Below, one piece after another: positions 32,801-43,082 of a DNA stretch of 64,000 nucleotides. Origin of the DNA: Iris pallida. Its lineage: Eukaryota > Streptophyta > Magnoliopsida > Asparagales > Iridaceae. The notes under the pieces were generated by a model. The model saw only the letters and a program-made list of their open reading frames with translations, was not told the DNA's origin and ran no database searches. Positions within the stretch are counted from its first letter, which is position 1; the number at the start of each line of letters is the position of its first letter. Location of the stretch: NCBI GenBank assembly GCA_029216955.1, contig JANAVB010006997.1, positions 181,838-245,837 on the forward strand. The letters run 5' to 3'. A program made the translations under genes and the position numbers.

Positions 32801-35056
32801 TGGATTTTATGAAATGCCCAGAATTATATATTTCCACGTTAAGTATTCCAAGATTTCCTTTAGATGCTCTGTATTTACAAAATTAATACCATAACTATTC
32901 CTCCGCACAAACTCAGATTTGGATTGCGATTATCGTCTTCTTCTTCTTCACGAGAGATCTGAATTCCATTGCTCTCATCTTCAGCAGAGATCGCAAAGAT
33001 CGTTCGTAGTTCACCGTGCTTTTTTTTCAGTCGAACTCCGATCATCGCTCATCTTCTTCTTCTTCTTCTTCATCTTCTTTTCCGATAATTAGGTCAATTA
33101 TGGAGAGAAGATCTTTTTCTTTTCCATAAGAGTTAGCATCGTTTTGAAAGAAGAACGAAAACTCTTGAATCTTCATTCATGTCAAATTTCTTTCAACAAA
33201 ACAAAACAAAAAAAAGGTTTATGTCAACTGTTCTCCGTCGATATAACACGAAGAATAGTCATTCTTCTGTATTTTAACAAGGAGAATGGCATTCTCCGTA
33301 TAAATTAGGCATTCTCCGTGTTACTAAAACGGAGAATGTCATTCCCATTCTCCTGTATTTTAACATTTGAATGATCATTCTCCGTGTCATTTAACACGGA
33401 GAATAGCCATTCTCCGTGTAATTTAGCACGGAGAATGTCATTCTCCGTACTAAATTACACGGAGAATGGTCATTCTCCTAAGTTTTAACACTGGCAATGG
33501 CCAACACGGAGAATGGCATTCTCCGTATTTCTAACACGGAGAATGGCATTCTCCGTCTTAATTTACACGGAGAATGGTTCTCCGTGTAAATTAAGACGGA
33601 GAATGCCATTCTCCGTGTTAAATAATACGGAGAATGGCATTTTCCTGCGTTTTAACACTGGAATGACCATTCTCCGTGCTAAATTACACGGAGAATGGTT
33701 AAGACGGAGAATGGCCATTCTCCGTGTAATTTAGCACGGAGAATGGCCATTCTCCATGTAAATTAAGACGGAGAATGCCATTCTCCGTGTTACTAACACA
33801 GAGAATGGCCATTCTCCGTGTAAATTAAGACGGAGAATGCCATTCTCCGTGTTACTAACACGGAGAATGGCCACCCTCATGCGAAATTAACATTCCTCGT
33901 GTTCTAACACGGAGAATGGCCATTCTCCTGCATTTTATGGTCAGTTGAAATTTTTGAGGGCTATAACGTTTGACTTGGAGGTCGAAACGAGGCCCGGTTT
34001 GTCGCAAAATGAGCGTATCTTCGAGGAGCCTGAGATAAACCGTTCCACCGTTTGTCGGCCTTCCGAAATTTTAGAATCGCAAAAAAATGATGTTTGGACC
34101 TCCGTTTTAGCACTTTTGCCGTTTGTCTCGGTCTTTCCGAAATTTTTCGACGAGTTTTTGAAGATTTTTGAGGAGAAAACCTAGATTCGAAAGTGAGCAG
34201 CGTATGGAAGAAGATGAAGTATCGAAATATTTTTTTTAAGAGTAGTTTCGTGGGTGTTTTCAATAAATTAGAAGGAAGGGCAAAAAGGTCATTCGGAACC
34301 CTCTTTATATATTTTTTGCTAATTCTGGGCACGCGATGAAATGTTATTGCGCGGTGGATTTTTCATAAAACTTTTTCGTTTTTTGGGCATTTCATAAATT
34401 TTTCCAATAAAAAAATAGTGACTTGAAGAGAAAATTTAAATAGATGGAAATAAAAGATCTTATAAAAGATTTGATAAATAATAACTTGCCAAATATGTTT
34501 GCCTAGGAATTTAAATAGGAATAATTCCATTTGTCCCTCCAAATTAAAATTAAAATTAACATTAAAATTAAAATTAAAATTAATATTAACATTAAAATTA
34601 AAATTAACATTAATATTAACACTAAACTTAATATTAACAATAATATTAACATTAATATTAACATTAGAATTAATATTAATATTAATATTAATATTAACAT
34701 TAACATTAATATTAACATTAACATTAAAATTAAAATTAAAATTAAAATTAAAACTAATATTAACATTAAAATTAATATTAATATTAACATTATTATTAAC
34801 ATTAACATTAATATTAATATTAATATTAACATTATGAGATCTTTAATTTCTATCTATTTAAATTTCTAGGCAAACATATTTGGTAAGTTCCTAAGAAAAG
34901 ATATGATAAGTTATTATTTATCAAATCTTTTATGGGATCTTTTATTTCTATCTTTTTAAATTTTCTTTTCCAAGTCACTATATTTTTATTGGTCCACACG
35001 GAAGCCACTTGGAATAGCTCATATAAGAGTACGAGCCTATTGCTCATATCCCGTTT

Positions 35057-35132
<76 letters not shown>

Positions 35133-38100
35133 TTGCATACATCTTGATTCTTGACCCTCCCCATCCTGCATAAGCAGGAGCCTCGTGGGTATGGGACGTC
35201 TATTCTATTTTTGTACAGTTTTACTGCTAAGGCCATCTCCAATGGAAATTTCTAAAATTGGGTTTTTATCCTACTTGTCATTATACTTTTAAGAAAATTT
35301 ATATCCTGGTTGGTACAGTTTCTACAAAGAAATTGCACATAAAAAAATATTCTCTAATGGTTCTCCATTTCTATCATATGTGGCAAAGAATAAAATGATC
35401 AATTTAATGATGTAGGGACAATATTAATTGCTATGAGAGATGGAAAATTTTTTTGAGTTAGAAACTCCCATAGAAATTCTCCATCCTACATCACCGCCAC
35501 ATAGGATGGAAATTGAGATAGAAACCATGGTTGAAGTTTTTTTTTTCTAAAAGGAGTTACTATCATAGAACTATGGGAGATAGAAACCCCTATTGGAGAT
35601 GGCCTAAGGGATATTTTTTTGGGTTTCGTTATTTATTCTAAGGGTTATTTAGGGATTTTGGGGGGATATAAATAGTCATCATCATGTTACCCTCGTATAG
35701 GATCATCTAAAACTAGTGGAAGAAGAAAATGATATGTTGTTGCCAATGGTCTTTCCTTATTTATATTTCCACGAAAATTATGAATCGCCTGTGTTCTTGG
35801 TCTTGTGTTATTTTTTTTTAATCAGGGTGATGCAGAATGAAGATCTAGACGAAAATATGATTACTAATATTAGGACAAATCCGTGTGGAAACTTTAAAAG
35901 AAAGTGAACAATCAACTAGTATCAATTTATCTAGAAATATAAAAAATAGTTAGAAATATCCGATTTTGGAATGGCGCGTGGTGGCGTCTGATCTCGATGT
36001 TGGGCTTTTGTTCGCGAGATCTAACTAGACAACTATGTCGAAGAAGTCATTTGGTATCACACCATACAAACATAAAAGTAGATTTCTCTTAATTCGTTCT
36101 TCAATTTTTCAAAGAATAATTTCTCAATTTACTAGGTCCATACAAACATAAAAGTAGATTTCTCTTAATTCGTTCTTCATTTATTCAATGAATTTACAAA
36201 CTATTTATACTCTCAAGGAATGAAAAAAAAGGGATAAAGCAGATATTTATTAGCTTATCCCTGAGTTAACTAAAATCTCTAACCAACTCAAAGAGAAAAA
36301 AAAACTTTCTTATTTAGGTTAATCCTTACAAACAAAATTATAAAATAAAATCCCAAATTGCTTCCCCATTCATTCTTGTCCTTGAAAATTTCACCTCCCG
36401 GTGAATAGTAAGTTTGAAGTGCAAGAATTATGTTGCACTCCAAATCGGCAATGGTGGAGGCCTGAGGCTCATGAACCGATAATGAGCTCCCACTAGAGAC
36501 GTAGCATCAACTAGTCCAACCACCGTTGGTTGTCTGGGTTACAGAAGCAAAATATCGTCGTCCCTACAACCAATTATTATTTCTTACGAACTATTACCAG
36601 TGTTCTAAAAATCGGCCTAGGTGGCTACCTAGGCGTTGTGTGGCTTCCCAACGAACTAAAAATCTACTGTTCGGCCGCCTGTTCGGCGCCTAAACAGCCC
36701 TGTTCAGCCCTAAGCAGCCTGTTCGGCTAGGCGGGAGTTTTTAAAATTTCAAAATTCAAAAGTAAAATAAAATAAAAGTTCAGATTTCAAAAAAATTCAA
36801 AAAAATTCAAAAAAATCAGATTTAACAAAATTTTCAACAAAATTTCAAAAAAATTCAAAAGTTCTAAAAAAAATTCAAAATTCAAAATAAGTTTAAAAAA
36901 ATTAATTTTTTTTACAAATTCAGATTTCAAATTTATGAAAAAAGAATAAAATTGTGTGGCCGCCTAGGCGGCCCTCCACCGCACCGATTCCGCCTAGCGA
37001 AATCTATAACACTGACTATTACAATTATTCGTGACAAACAAATAATAGAAATTGTTCACAGCCCTGATTAATGGGACAAGTTCAAACTGTTTAGAAGATT
37101 TAGTGGGTTCTTTAAATTCATTGAGTCGATCAAATTACCTTTTAAATTCTCCTATTGATGACATATAAAAGTCAAAATTTATTAATGATTTAAATCTAGA
37201 CCAAGCTTCAACCACAAAGGCACAAACCGATTTTTGTCTCAATTATGATAAGTCCATTATGTTCAACTAATAGAAACTACAAGAATATGATCAACTTCGA
37301 GTTGAACTCTATCTGTGTAGATACTCAACTATAATAGGCTCATTAGGTTGAACTAACGGACACTCCAAGGATATGGTCGAATCTGGGTTGAACTCTATTT
37401 GTATAGATAAGTCAACTATTCATCTCTTCATTTTTAGCTTCAAATTTGTTGCAAAGTTCATCTTGCTCCTTTTTATATAGATTGCCAATATTTATAAACA
37501 AGTCATCATAATCTATATTTTACTTTTACTTTAGATCTTAATTACTACCTTAGGTCTTTATCTACGTATAATTTTTTTGCTAACCTAGAACTTTGATACC
37601 AAGTTAATACGGAACGAAGACCTATAGGAAAATATGATTAGTATTAAATTGAGAATTTAGGGTAAATTGGGCGCGAAAGCTTTAAAAGATATATAAACAA
37701 TCAAGTACTATCAATCTATCACAAATAATTTTAATAAAAATACAAAAATAATTAGGAATACCCGATTTTGGAATAGTTTGTAAGTAGCGTCGGATCTCGA
37801 TGTTGGGATTTTGTTCGCAAGAACCAACTAGGTGACGACATCGAAGATTGGAGAAGAAGACTCGATATATCCACTACAGAATTTTGGTATCACATCATAC
37901 AAACTCAAAAGTATATTTTTCAATTCATTCTTCAATACTTCAATGAATAATTTATGACTTTACAGACTATTTATATATTCTCAAGGAATGAAAAGATGAT
38001 AAAGTCACTCACTAAAAACTTCTAAGATGACTAAAATCCCTAACCAACTCAAAAGATAATTGTTTCCTTATTTAGGTAAATCCTAACAAAAAATATATAT

Positions 38101-39721
38101 AAACTGAAAATCCAAATTGGCTTCGCATCACTCGGTTAGTGGTAACACAACTCTACAGATGCATTTATCTACAATTTTCAGAACATGATACTACCCAAAT
38201 AGACAATGATTAAAAGCCATGAGAAGTTGAAATACCTCGTATTTCTGAACCAGTGATGCCCAAAGAGACTTGCATTGTGCTGGAGTCCGATCTACCCCAT
38301 GAACCATTAGGCTAGCCGATACCTCTTCCCAAAGTATCATGCGTCCTTTAACTGCCTGGAATCTCTCATCTAGTTCAGCACGTTTTTTAATTAATCTCTT
38401 AATCTCTTCAGGCTTCCATTTGTTCCGTTTTGCAGACTTACGAGACATTGCTTCGGACTCTGTTGGCTTGATGGACTCATCGCTAGACTCGTCGCTGGAT
38501 GCATTTCCATTTTCACCTAGATTCAGATGCTCCTCTAAAACAGAGACATGACCTACCTTTAATAGTTGAGATACTGAGGGGCCTTCAAATGATTCCATGA
38601 CAGTTTCTGAATCTGTAGATTCAACCGAAGATACTTCTTGGTCTAGAGTAGCAATTGAATCTGTTGTAGGCATTTTTCGTGCGAAAGAACTTTCTCCTAC
38701 AATAAAGAGAAGGTAAAAGCTGTCCGTTAACAAAATGCAACATTAATTATTTATATTGGCTCGATTAACATTCTTGTGCTTCTGAATGACCCGTAAATTT
38801 GGACAAGTATGAGGTATTAACTATCCTGCTGAGTATGTTTTAGAAAATGACAGCTCAAAAGACCTCTAGCTGTCGTCTCAATCTACTCAGATATACAACT
38901 GATATCCAAGAAAATCAAAGCGATAAACGTCAGGTTATTTAAACTATTTTGAGATATACCATTTAGTTGTGACGTATGAATAGGTTTTATTCCAGGTTCT
39001 CGAACAACCATGATGGAAATTTACCCAAGTGTTATTGAAATATCCTCGGGAGACTTCTTTCCTATTCGTCCAATGAACCATTACTAAACAGCAAGTGTCT
39101 TTAAGATCCGACACTTTTAAAGCATCCAAACTTCTTGAATTGTTATTTATGTAGACATGATTAATGTTGTGGAGTTAACAATCTAAATGGTATATGCCTT
39201 CACATGCTCATGGCAGAAGTCATTCATATTTATATCACATAAAACGTTCAAAGCATTTGTGCAAAAGAAAAAACAAAATATACAAATAAAATCAGGTACC
39301 TTCATCATCTTCTTCAATTAGTTTTTCTATGATGTTGGTAGCATCAGTGGCTTCATCAGATTGAGAGCTTGAGACCTTTCTTAAATCTTCAGATCGTTGA
39401 TTACCACGTGATTTTCCAGATAACCTTGTCTTCAGTTCTTCTGAGAGTACTCCAACAGTGTTTTCTACTGCAACTGCTATAACTTCAGGCCTTTTACTGC
39501 TGTATTTCCTGACCATCTTCCGCAACACTTCGGAGACGATCCGTTCCATGTGAGCCAGTGGACAATTTACAGGACAGCTTGAAAGTGCAGCATGTGCAGC
39601 TTTATAAAGTGCATCTAGTAGCTTTCCTTTGTCAAGCCATAGACAACGAGTGGTAATTCTTATTTTTCCTTTTAAGGATTGTGAGGAACCATTTATATTC
39701 TGTGGCCGCAAGATTTCCATG
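29765..39721 (-). CDS. RNJ: Ribonuclease J, chloroplastic: C-terminal exons with GT-1-like domain (partial gene)
   Basis: Three coding exons (39721-39300, 38696-38236, 29851-29765) join in frame through GT-AG introns to give about 322 C-terminal residues ending in a stop. The first exon matches the region of plant RNase J after the beta-CASP domain ([48 protein letters not shown]). The second holds the plant-specific trihelix/GT-1-like domain ([49 protein letters not shown]). The last gives [20 protein letters not shown]. RNase J is a 5'-exo/endoribonuclease that trims chloroplast RNAs and limits antisense RNA. The catalytic metallo-beta-lactamase and beta-CASP exons must lie upstream (right) and are not found up to 64000. 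Exons have no stops or shifts, so the gene may be functional with huge introns. A severed 3' remnant is the alternative. Identification is from recalled family sequence features. Confidence 0.82.
29852..31690. other. Left part of the 8.4-kb RNJ intron, no other feature recognised
   Basis: Unique-looking AT-rich sequence with only short frames. A CT run (31501-31517) and a G run (31604-31615) are present near its right end. Confidence 0.45.
31874..32475 (+). pseudogene. PPR (pentatricopeptide repeat) protein fragment, frameshifted
   Basis: The first part reads [20 protein letters not shown] and [20 protein letters not shown]. The second part, in the next frame from about 32066, reads [59 protein letters not shown] and [20 protein letters not shown]. 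These are consecutive PPR motifs of the PLS type, as in organelle RNA-processing factors. The fragment covers only the N-terminal few repeats of a normally 500-800-residue protein, has a one-base frameshift, and is much more GC-rich than its surroundings. It ends just before the Mutator-like element at 32494, inside the RNJ intron and antisense to it. Retroposed or transposon-captured origin is possible. Confidence 0.72.
32739..34403. mobile_element. Second, nested element carrying a palindromic minisatellite
   Basis: It splits the outer element between CCAATAAAAAT (32728-32738) and CCAATAAAAA (34404-34413), a duplication of 9-10 bp, again Mutator-like. Its ends are inverted but diverged: TTTTTATGAAATACCC...TTTTATGAAATGCCCAGAATT on the left, and AATTCTGGGCAC...TTTTTTGGGCATTTCATAAA on the right. 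The inside has a CTT-rich block that looks like a captured 5' UTR (32930-33100), the minisatellite (33224-33935), and a gene-like GC-richer segment (33945-34190) with no recognised protein. Confidence 0.6.
33224..33935. repeat. Palindromic minisatellite based on ACGGAGAATGGCCATTCTCCGT
   Basis: About twenty copies of GGAGAATG alternate with inverted copies CATTCTCC. They form many near-perfect 20-26-bp palindromes joined by TAAATTA-type spacers about 12-18 bp long. Because adjacent palindromes are also mutually complementary, the whole 700 bp could fold into branched hairpins. Confidence 0.92.
34540..34835. repeat. ATTAAC/ATTAAA/ATTAAT simple repeat array
   Basis: About 300 bp of 6-bp units ATTAAN (N = A, C or T) without interruption. 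It gives open frames in several phases on both strands, none of which is a gene. It sits between a direct and an inverted copy of the outer element's TIR sequence. Confidence 0.95.
35060..35130. repeat. (TA)n microsatellite, about 71 bp
   Basis: Pure AT dinucleotides directly abutting the right end of the Mutator-like element. A shorter run abuts its left end (32484-32493), and another lies at 31700-31724. Confidence 0.97.
35231..35604. mobile_element. Tourist-like MITE (PIF/Harbinger), 374 bp
   Basis: Inverted ends GGCCATCTCCAATGG...CTATTGGAGATGGCC are flanked by the 3-bp duplication TAA (35228-35230 and 35605-35607). Size, TIR and TAA duplication are those of Tourist/PIF-Harbinger MITEs. 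No coding capacity. Confidence 0.92.
36598..37014. mobile_element. hAT-like MITE, 417 bp
   Basis: Ends CAGTGTTCTAAAAATCGGCC and TAGCGAAATCTATAACACTG are inverted, and an exact 8-bp duplication ACTATTAC flanks it (36590-36597 and 37015-37022), diagnostic for hAT. The middle contains GCCTAGG/GCGGCC words and an AAATTCAAAA-rich tract. A relative lies at 58433-58672. Confidence 0.92.
37588..37601 (-). other. Primer-binding site of the small LTR element
   Basis: Minus-strand TGGTATCAAAGTTC starts two bases inside the right LTR. It resembles the initiator tRNA-Met type site (TGGTATCAGAGC) with changes. Confidence 0.65.
38236..38696 (-). CDS. RNJ: RNJ exon: acidic linker and GT-1/trihelix-like domain
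   Basis: 461 bp. The acceptor is CTTTATTGTAG before GAGAAAGTTC and the donor is AATACGAG before GTATTTC. The phase matches the preceding exon (1 in, 0 out). The first half is Ser/Glu-rich and probably disordered ([19 protein letters not shown]). The second half carries three conserved Trp positions (KWKPEE, LWEEV, SLWASL) of the trihelix fold, a putative nucleic-acid-binding module of plant RNase J. Confidence 0.85.
39300..39721 (-). CDS. RNJ: RNJ exon: post-catalytic RNase J region
   Basis: 422 bp. The acceptor is TTTTATACAG before CATGGAAATC and the donor is GATGAAG before GTACCTG. The first base completes a split Ser codon from a missing upstream exon (phase 2), and the last base begins a Gly codon (phase 1). 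It encodes the conserved block [19 protein letters not shown] and [20 protein letters not shown], followed by an acidic EEDDEG end. Confidence 0.85.
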
Positions 39722-41013
39722 CTGTATAAAATTGCAAATGCATAAGAAACAGTGTCATACCAGTGTAGTATGTGTTTGATTGATTCATTGATAAAGAGAA
39801 TCATTTAAGCTGTTAACGAACTCCTTGACGTTTCAATATTATAGAGAAGTGTCAAATAGAAAAATTCATCATGCTCTATCCCTCGAACACCAAATAAGCA
39901 GTAAAGTTGGTTTAATAGTAGACTCCAAACAAGTAAATTGGGAAGTGTTCAGCAGTACACATTCACAAGTTTGAGTTCATTTGTGAATTTTTAAATTAGT
40001 TAGGTAAAGTGAAGAATAGCCTTCTTTCTGAGGAAAACTCCCTTCACGTTTCAGATACTCAGATTGTGTTAATATATGAATTTTGATCCTGCAACTTCTA
40101 CTGTTTAGGTATGTAAGATAAATAACCACCTTTCTCAGATGGAAAGTCCTCCATTTGGCATCACATAGTCAACTAATTTGTATCAATTTCAATACAGCTC
40201 TAGAACTAAGACGTGCATTCTACTAGGTTGAAACCAATAAGATGTATCTGCTTTCCTTCATAAGATAAACATAATTCTAAAACCCAATGAAATATCTGAG
40301 GCACAGACCCTCTTACATATTGTAGGGAATGAACCTTCAGTTGGACAATGGGATTACAAAAACTTAAGCAAATAAAAAATTGGTAAGTCATTGATGGTTC
40401 TCAGATTTATTAACAAAAAGCCATAAGGTAATAGCATAAAGACAATAGGCTTGAGCTTTTCCATGCTCATTTATAGGAACAAAAAGTAGCGTGAAGCTTT
40501 AACTTCATTTTACAGAGACAACAAACAAAAAATTATTAAGCAGAAAACGAAAGAATATCCCCGTTGGCAGTTAACATTTAAATCAAGGTACAAAATAAAA
40601 AGACAAAGAAGCCATGTATGCTGGAAGACATAAGAATTAAGGTTCAGCTGTAACATTTGGGCTTCATATATGGTGACAAAAATTCATAAGTAGCACAAAT
40701 TGGGTCCATAAACATGCTAACTTCATGCAAATGTAGATCGACTTCATTCTTCATATTTGGCTTCACATCGAAGTACATCGCTTGGCATGATGGTGATACT
40801 TGGTACCCGAGTCAAACAATTTCAAGTCATGGAAACAACCTCTGCGCTGAATGTGGGTGAAGCAACATAAATCTTGATCCTCTCCAATCCTAGACCTCTA
40901 TATTAGCAAAATCCCCACTCGAGTCAATCACCCATTTAACTTTCTGGTTTTTTGGTGGTTTAAGTTTGTCATCGTAGTTAGGATTGACATTCATATCAAT
41001 TGTTCATGGTGCA
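39722..41013. other. RNJ upstream intron sequence, no exon recognised
   Basis: Minus-strand frames here are short and do not match the RNase J region expected just upstream. The stretch ends at the target site GTGCA of the copia element. Confidence 0.5.
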
Positions 41014-41155
41014 TGTTAAGTGTTATATTAGAGTTATTAGTTATTGGACTTTAGTCCCACATTGCTTAGAGTAATAGGAGAGGAGGCTAGCCTCTCCTAT
41101 ATATATGTGTAGTCTCTCTTCAATAAAGAAATCATCTATTTTATTTCATTCTACA
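41014..41155 (+). mobile_element. 5' LTR of the copia element
   Basis: TGTTAAGTGTTATATTAG to TTCATTCTACA, 142 bp, followed at once by the primer site. Confidence 0.95.
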
Positions 41156-41168
41156 TGGTATCAGAGCC
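41156..41168 (+). other. Primer-binding site (initiator tRNA-Met)
   Basis: TGGTATCAGAGCC adjoins the 5' LTR without spacer, the canonical plant copia site. Confidence 0.93.
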
Positions 41169-41199
41169 ATAGAAGGAAGAAAAAAAAAATTTCCACAAC

Positions 41200-41560
41200 A
41201 AAAAAAATCCCCCCCCCCCTTGTTGTCCAGCGCCCCGCCCCCCCCCCCCCCCCCCCCCCTTCGCCGACCCCCCCTGCTACCCCCTCTTCGCCGACCCCCC
41301 CCCCCCCCCCGATCCAGCCCCCCTGCCCGGGTCTGCTGTGCAGACCCCCGGTTCTCTCCCCCTTCCCGGATCTGTTGTGCAGACACCAGGCTCCCCCACA
41401 CCCCGGATCCCCCCACGCCCCGGATCTGCTGTGCAGACACCCGGATCACCCACGATGGCTCAAAACCCTAACATTTTCCATCAGCCACCACACACCCTCC
41501 GAACCCTAGTTTTAAAAAATAAAAATAAAAAAAAGAAAAAAAAAAAAAAAGAAGAAAAAA
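41200..41560 (+). repeat. C-rich and A-rich simple tracts in the copia leader
   Basis: Runs of C (41209-41218, 41239-41258, 41297-41310) and an A-rich tract (41512-41565) surround repeated GGATCTGYTGTGCAGACACC words. The Pro-rich frames here are artefacts. Confidence 0.85.
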
Positions 41561-41792
41561 AGTCAGTGGTCCAATGCTTTATTCCTAGATTAAGCCGTTT
41601 GGACTTAACAAATGATTTTTCTACCATAATTTTCACATCCAAATCTACACAGAGAATGATCGTATTCTCCTGTGTCATGACATGTTTACTTTCTACGTAC
41701 GCGACGGTGTTGACCACGTTTATAGCACATTCGTAAAGTTGGTGTGATTTTTGGGGTTGGAAAGAACTCGCGACGGTTGCTTCCATTTCAGG

Positions 41793-42806
41793 ATGACAGA
41801 TTCGAAGGCAGATGATGGTAATGGTGTCAGCAACACGACGAGCACTGGCACGACGATCTCTTCGACTCGACTTGTCGACCGTCGATTGGACGGTCCAGAT
41901 GGTTACTCAACATGGCGGAAGAAAGTTGAGAAAACACTTCGTGGGATGCGGCTATCTAAACATTTGACTGACAGCCCTCCGACGACGACTGATCCCACAT
42001 TTGAACAATGGGAGACGGATGATAGTCGACTGTTTACACAGTTGATGAACTCCATGGAACCATCCGTCGAGGACATGGTTCAAAACACCGACACGGTCAA
42101 GGAGCTATGGGAGGTCCTAGCAAGGACGTTTGATGGAAAACGCGACTTGTCTCGCATATACGACTCGGTTGTTAGCGTTTACCGAGCAACTCAAGGAGAC
42201 AAGTCTCATAAGGACCACTTCCGATCCTTCAAGGCTATGGTGGATGAAATTGATCGTGTTCTTTCTCTGACGACGGATATCAATGAAGCTCGGGCTCAAC
42301 GCGAGCAGCTTCATGTTATGGCATATCTTGCATCTCTCCGTCCTGATGCGGACTCGGCTCGATCCCAGATCATTGCTGGATCTGATGTTCCATCTTTGAT
42401 GGAGGCCCACTTCCGTGTTCTTCGGGCCGCAAAGGTGGTTGAGACCACTCCGGGAGATACTCCTGCTGATCGATCTGCCCTTGGTAGCGCTGCTCGTCCT
42501 GGCGTTCGTGGTGGACGTGGTGGACGACGAGATGGTCGGACTTATGGTCGCGATGGCGGACGCGGCAATGGTGGTCGTGATGGGGGACGACTACGAACAT
42601 GCTTCCACTGTGGCCAACAGGAACATTTCCAGTGGCAGTGTCCTAAAGCACCTGTTGCCAATATTACTTCGGATGCTACTGATAATAGCGTTCGTTCGGT
42701 TCAGATGGCGACGATTCTTACGCAAAATTTCTTGAGTTCCAGGCTCAACGTCGTGGTGAAGCATCAACGTCTAGTTCCACAGCCGGATATTTCGCAGCAT
42801 GCATAG
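41793..42806 (+). pseudogene. Copia gag
   Basis: The likely start is the ATG at 41793 (MTDSKADDGNG); an upstream in-frame ATG-like start adds 14 residues of leader. The frame contains the copia-type gag core (LDGPDGYSTWRKKVEKTLRG, VKELWEVLARTFDGKRDLSR), an Arg/Gly-rich stretch and the CCHC knuckle CFHCGQQEHFQWQC. A frameshift near 42730 takes it out of the gag-pol frame: the last 30 or so residues are out of frame and the true continuation is the protease frame. Confidence 0.9.
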
Positions 42807-43078
42807 TAAAACCCAAGCAGTGGGTAATTGACTCTGGTGCATCCTCACACATGACTGGTGACGCAGGTATGATACATGATTATGTACCTGTCCGTCGTGC
42901 TTCTGGCATTACTGTTGCAAATGACGATTCTCTGGCAGTCCGCGACCGTGGAAGTGCCACTCTTTCTCCCGGACTGTCAGTTACCTCTGTTCTACTTACT
43001 CCTGGGAACCCGTTCAATTTACTTTCTATCAGTCAACTTACTCGTGAACTTCATTGCTCGGTAACCTTTTTTTTCTGA
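42735..43078 (+). pseudogene. Copia protease
   Basis: The frame continuing gag gives FAACIVKPKQWVIDSGASSH, with the Asp-Ser-Gly active site, and ends in [18 protein letters not shown], the usual segment before the GAG-pre-integrase domain. A T-run at about 43066-43073 causes a frameshift and stop. Confidence 0.9.
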
Positions 43079-43082
43079 TAAT

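Larger units (their letters stand above)
32494..35059. mobile_element. Mutator-like element with long (about 200-bp) terminal inverted repeats, carrying a nested element
   Basis: The left end GGAAAAACGGGATATGAGCC and the following 200 bp (through CCAATAAAAATATAGTGACTTG and GTTTGCCTAGGAATTTAAAT) are repeated in inverted order at 34850-35059, ending GGCTCATATCCCGTTTTCC. Both sides are flanked by TATATATAT, consistent with a 9-bp target duplication in a TA tract. Long TIRs plus a 9-bp duplication point to the Mutator superfamily. No transposase is present. A third direct copy of the TIR interior lies at 34414-34520. Between the left TIR and that copy another element is inserted. Confidence 0.72.
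35828..38127 (-). mobile_element. Small non-coding LTR element (2.3 kb) with about 530-bp LTRs
   Basis: Direct repeats at 35828-36368 and 37604-38127 share many blocks: GAAAATATGATTA, GATTTTGGAATRG, GTCKGATCTCGATGTTGGG, TTTGGTATCACAYCATACAAAC, ACTATTTATAYTCTCAAGGAATGAAAA. Immediately left of the right repeat, the minus strand reads TGGTATCAAAGTTC, a tRNA-Met-like primer site, so the element is minus-strand with its 5' LTR on the right. The 1.2-kb internal part has no coding frame and holds a hAT-like MITE. Size between TRIM and LARD. It lies in the RNJ intron in the same orientation as the gene. Confidence 0.7.

Noticed and set aside
33945..34184. 79-codon frame in the nested element
   Set aside because: No motif, and the sequence looks like captured non-coding DNA. 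Kept only as part of the element description.
34499..34869. Three 109-112-codon frames of Leu/Ile/Asn repeats
   Set aside because: These are pure translations of the ATTAAN array in several phases.
39805..41013. Further RNJ exons just upstream of 39721
   Set aside because: Minus-strand frames were read for the expected RNase J segment preceding MEILRPQ. None was found.
41105..41509. Pro-rich 134-codon frame after the copia 5' LTR
   Set aside because: Translation of C-runs in the untranslated leader. True gag starts at 41793.
41751..41792. Upstream start for copia gag
   Set aside because: The extra 14 residues (MGLERTRDGCF) have no gag similarity and the codon at 41751 is not ATG. The ATG at 41793 is preferred.
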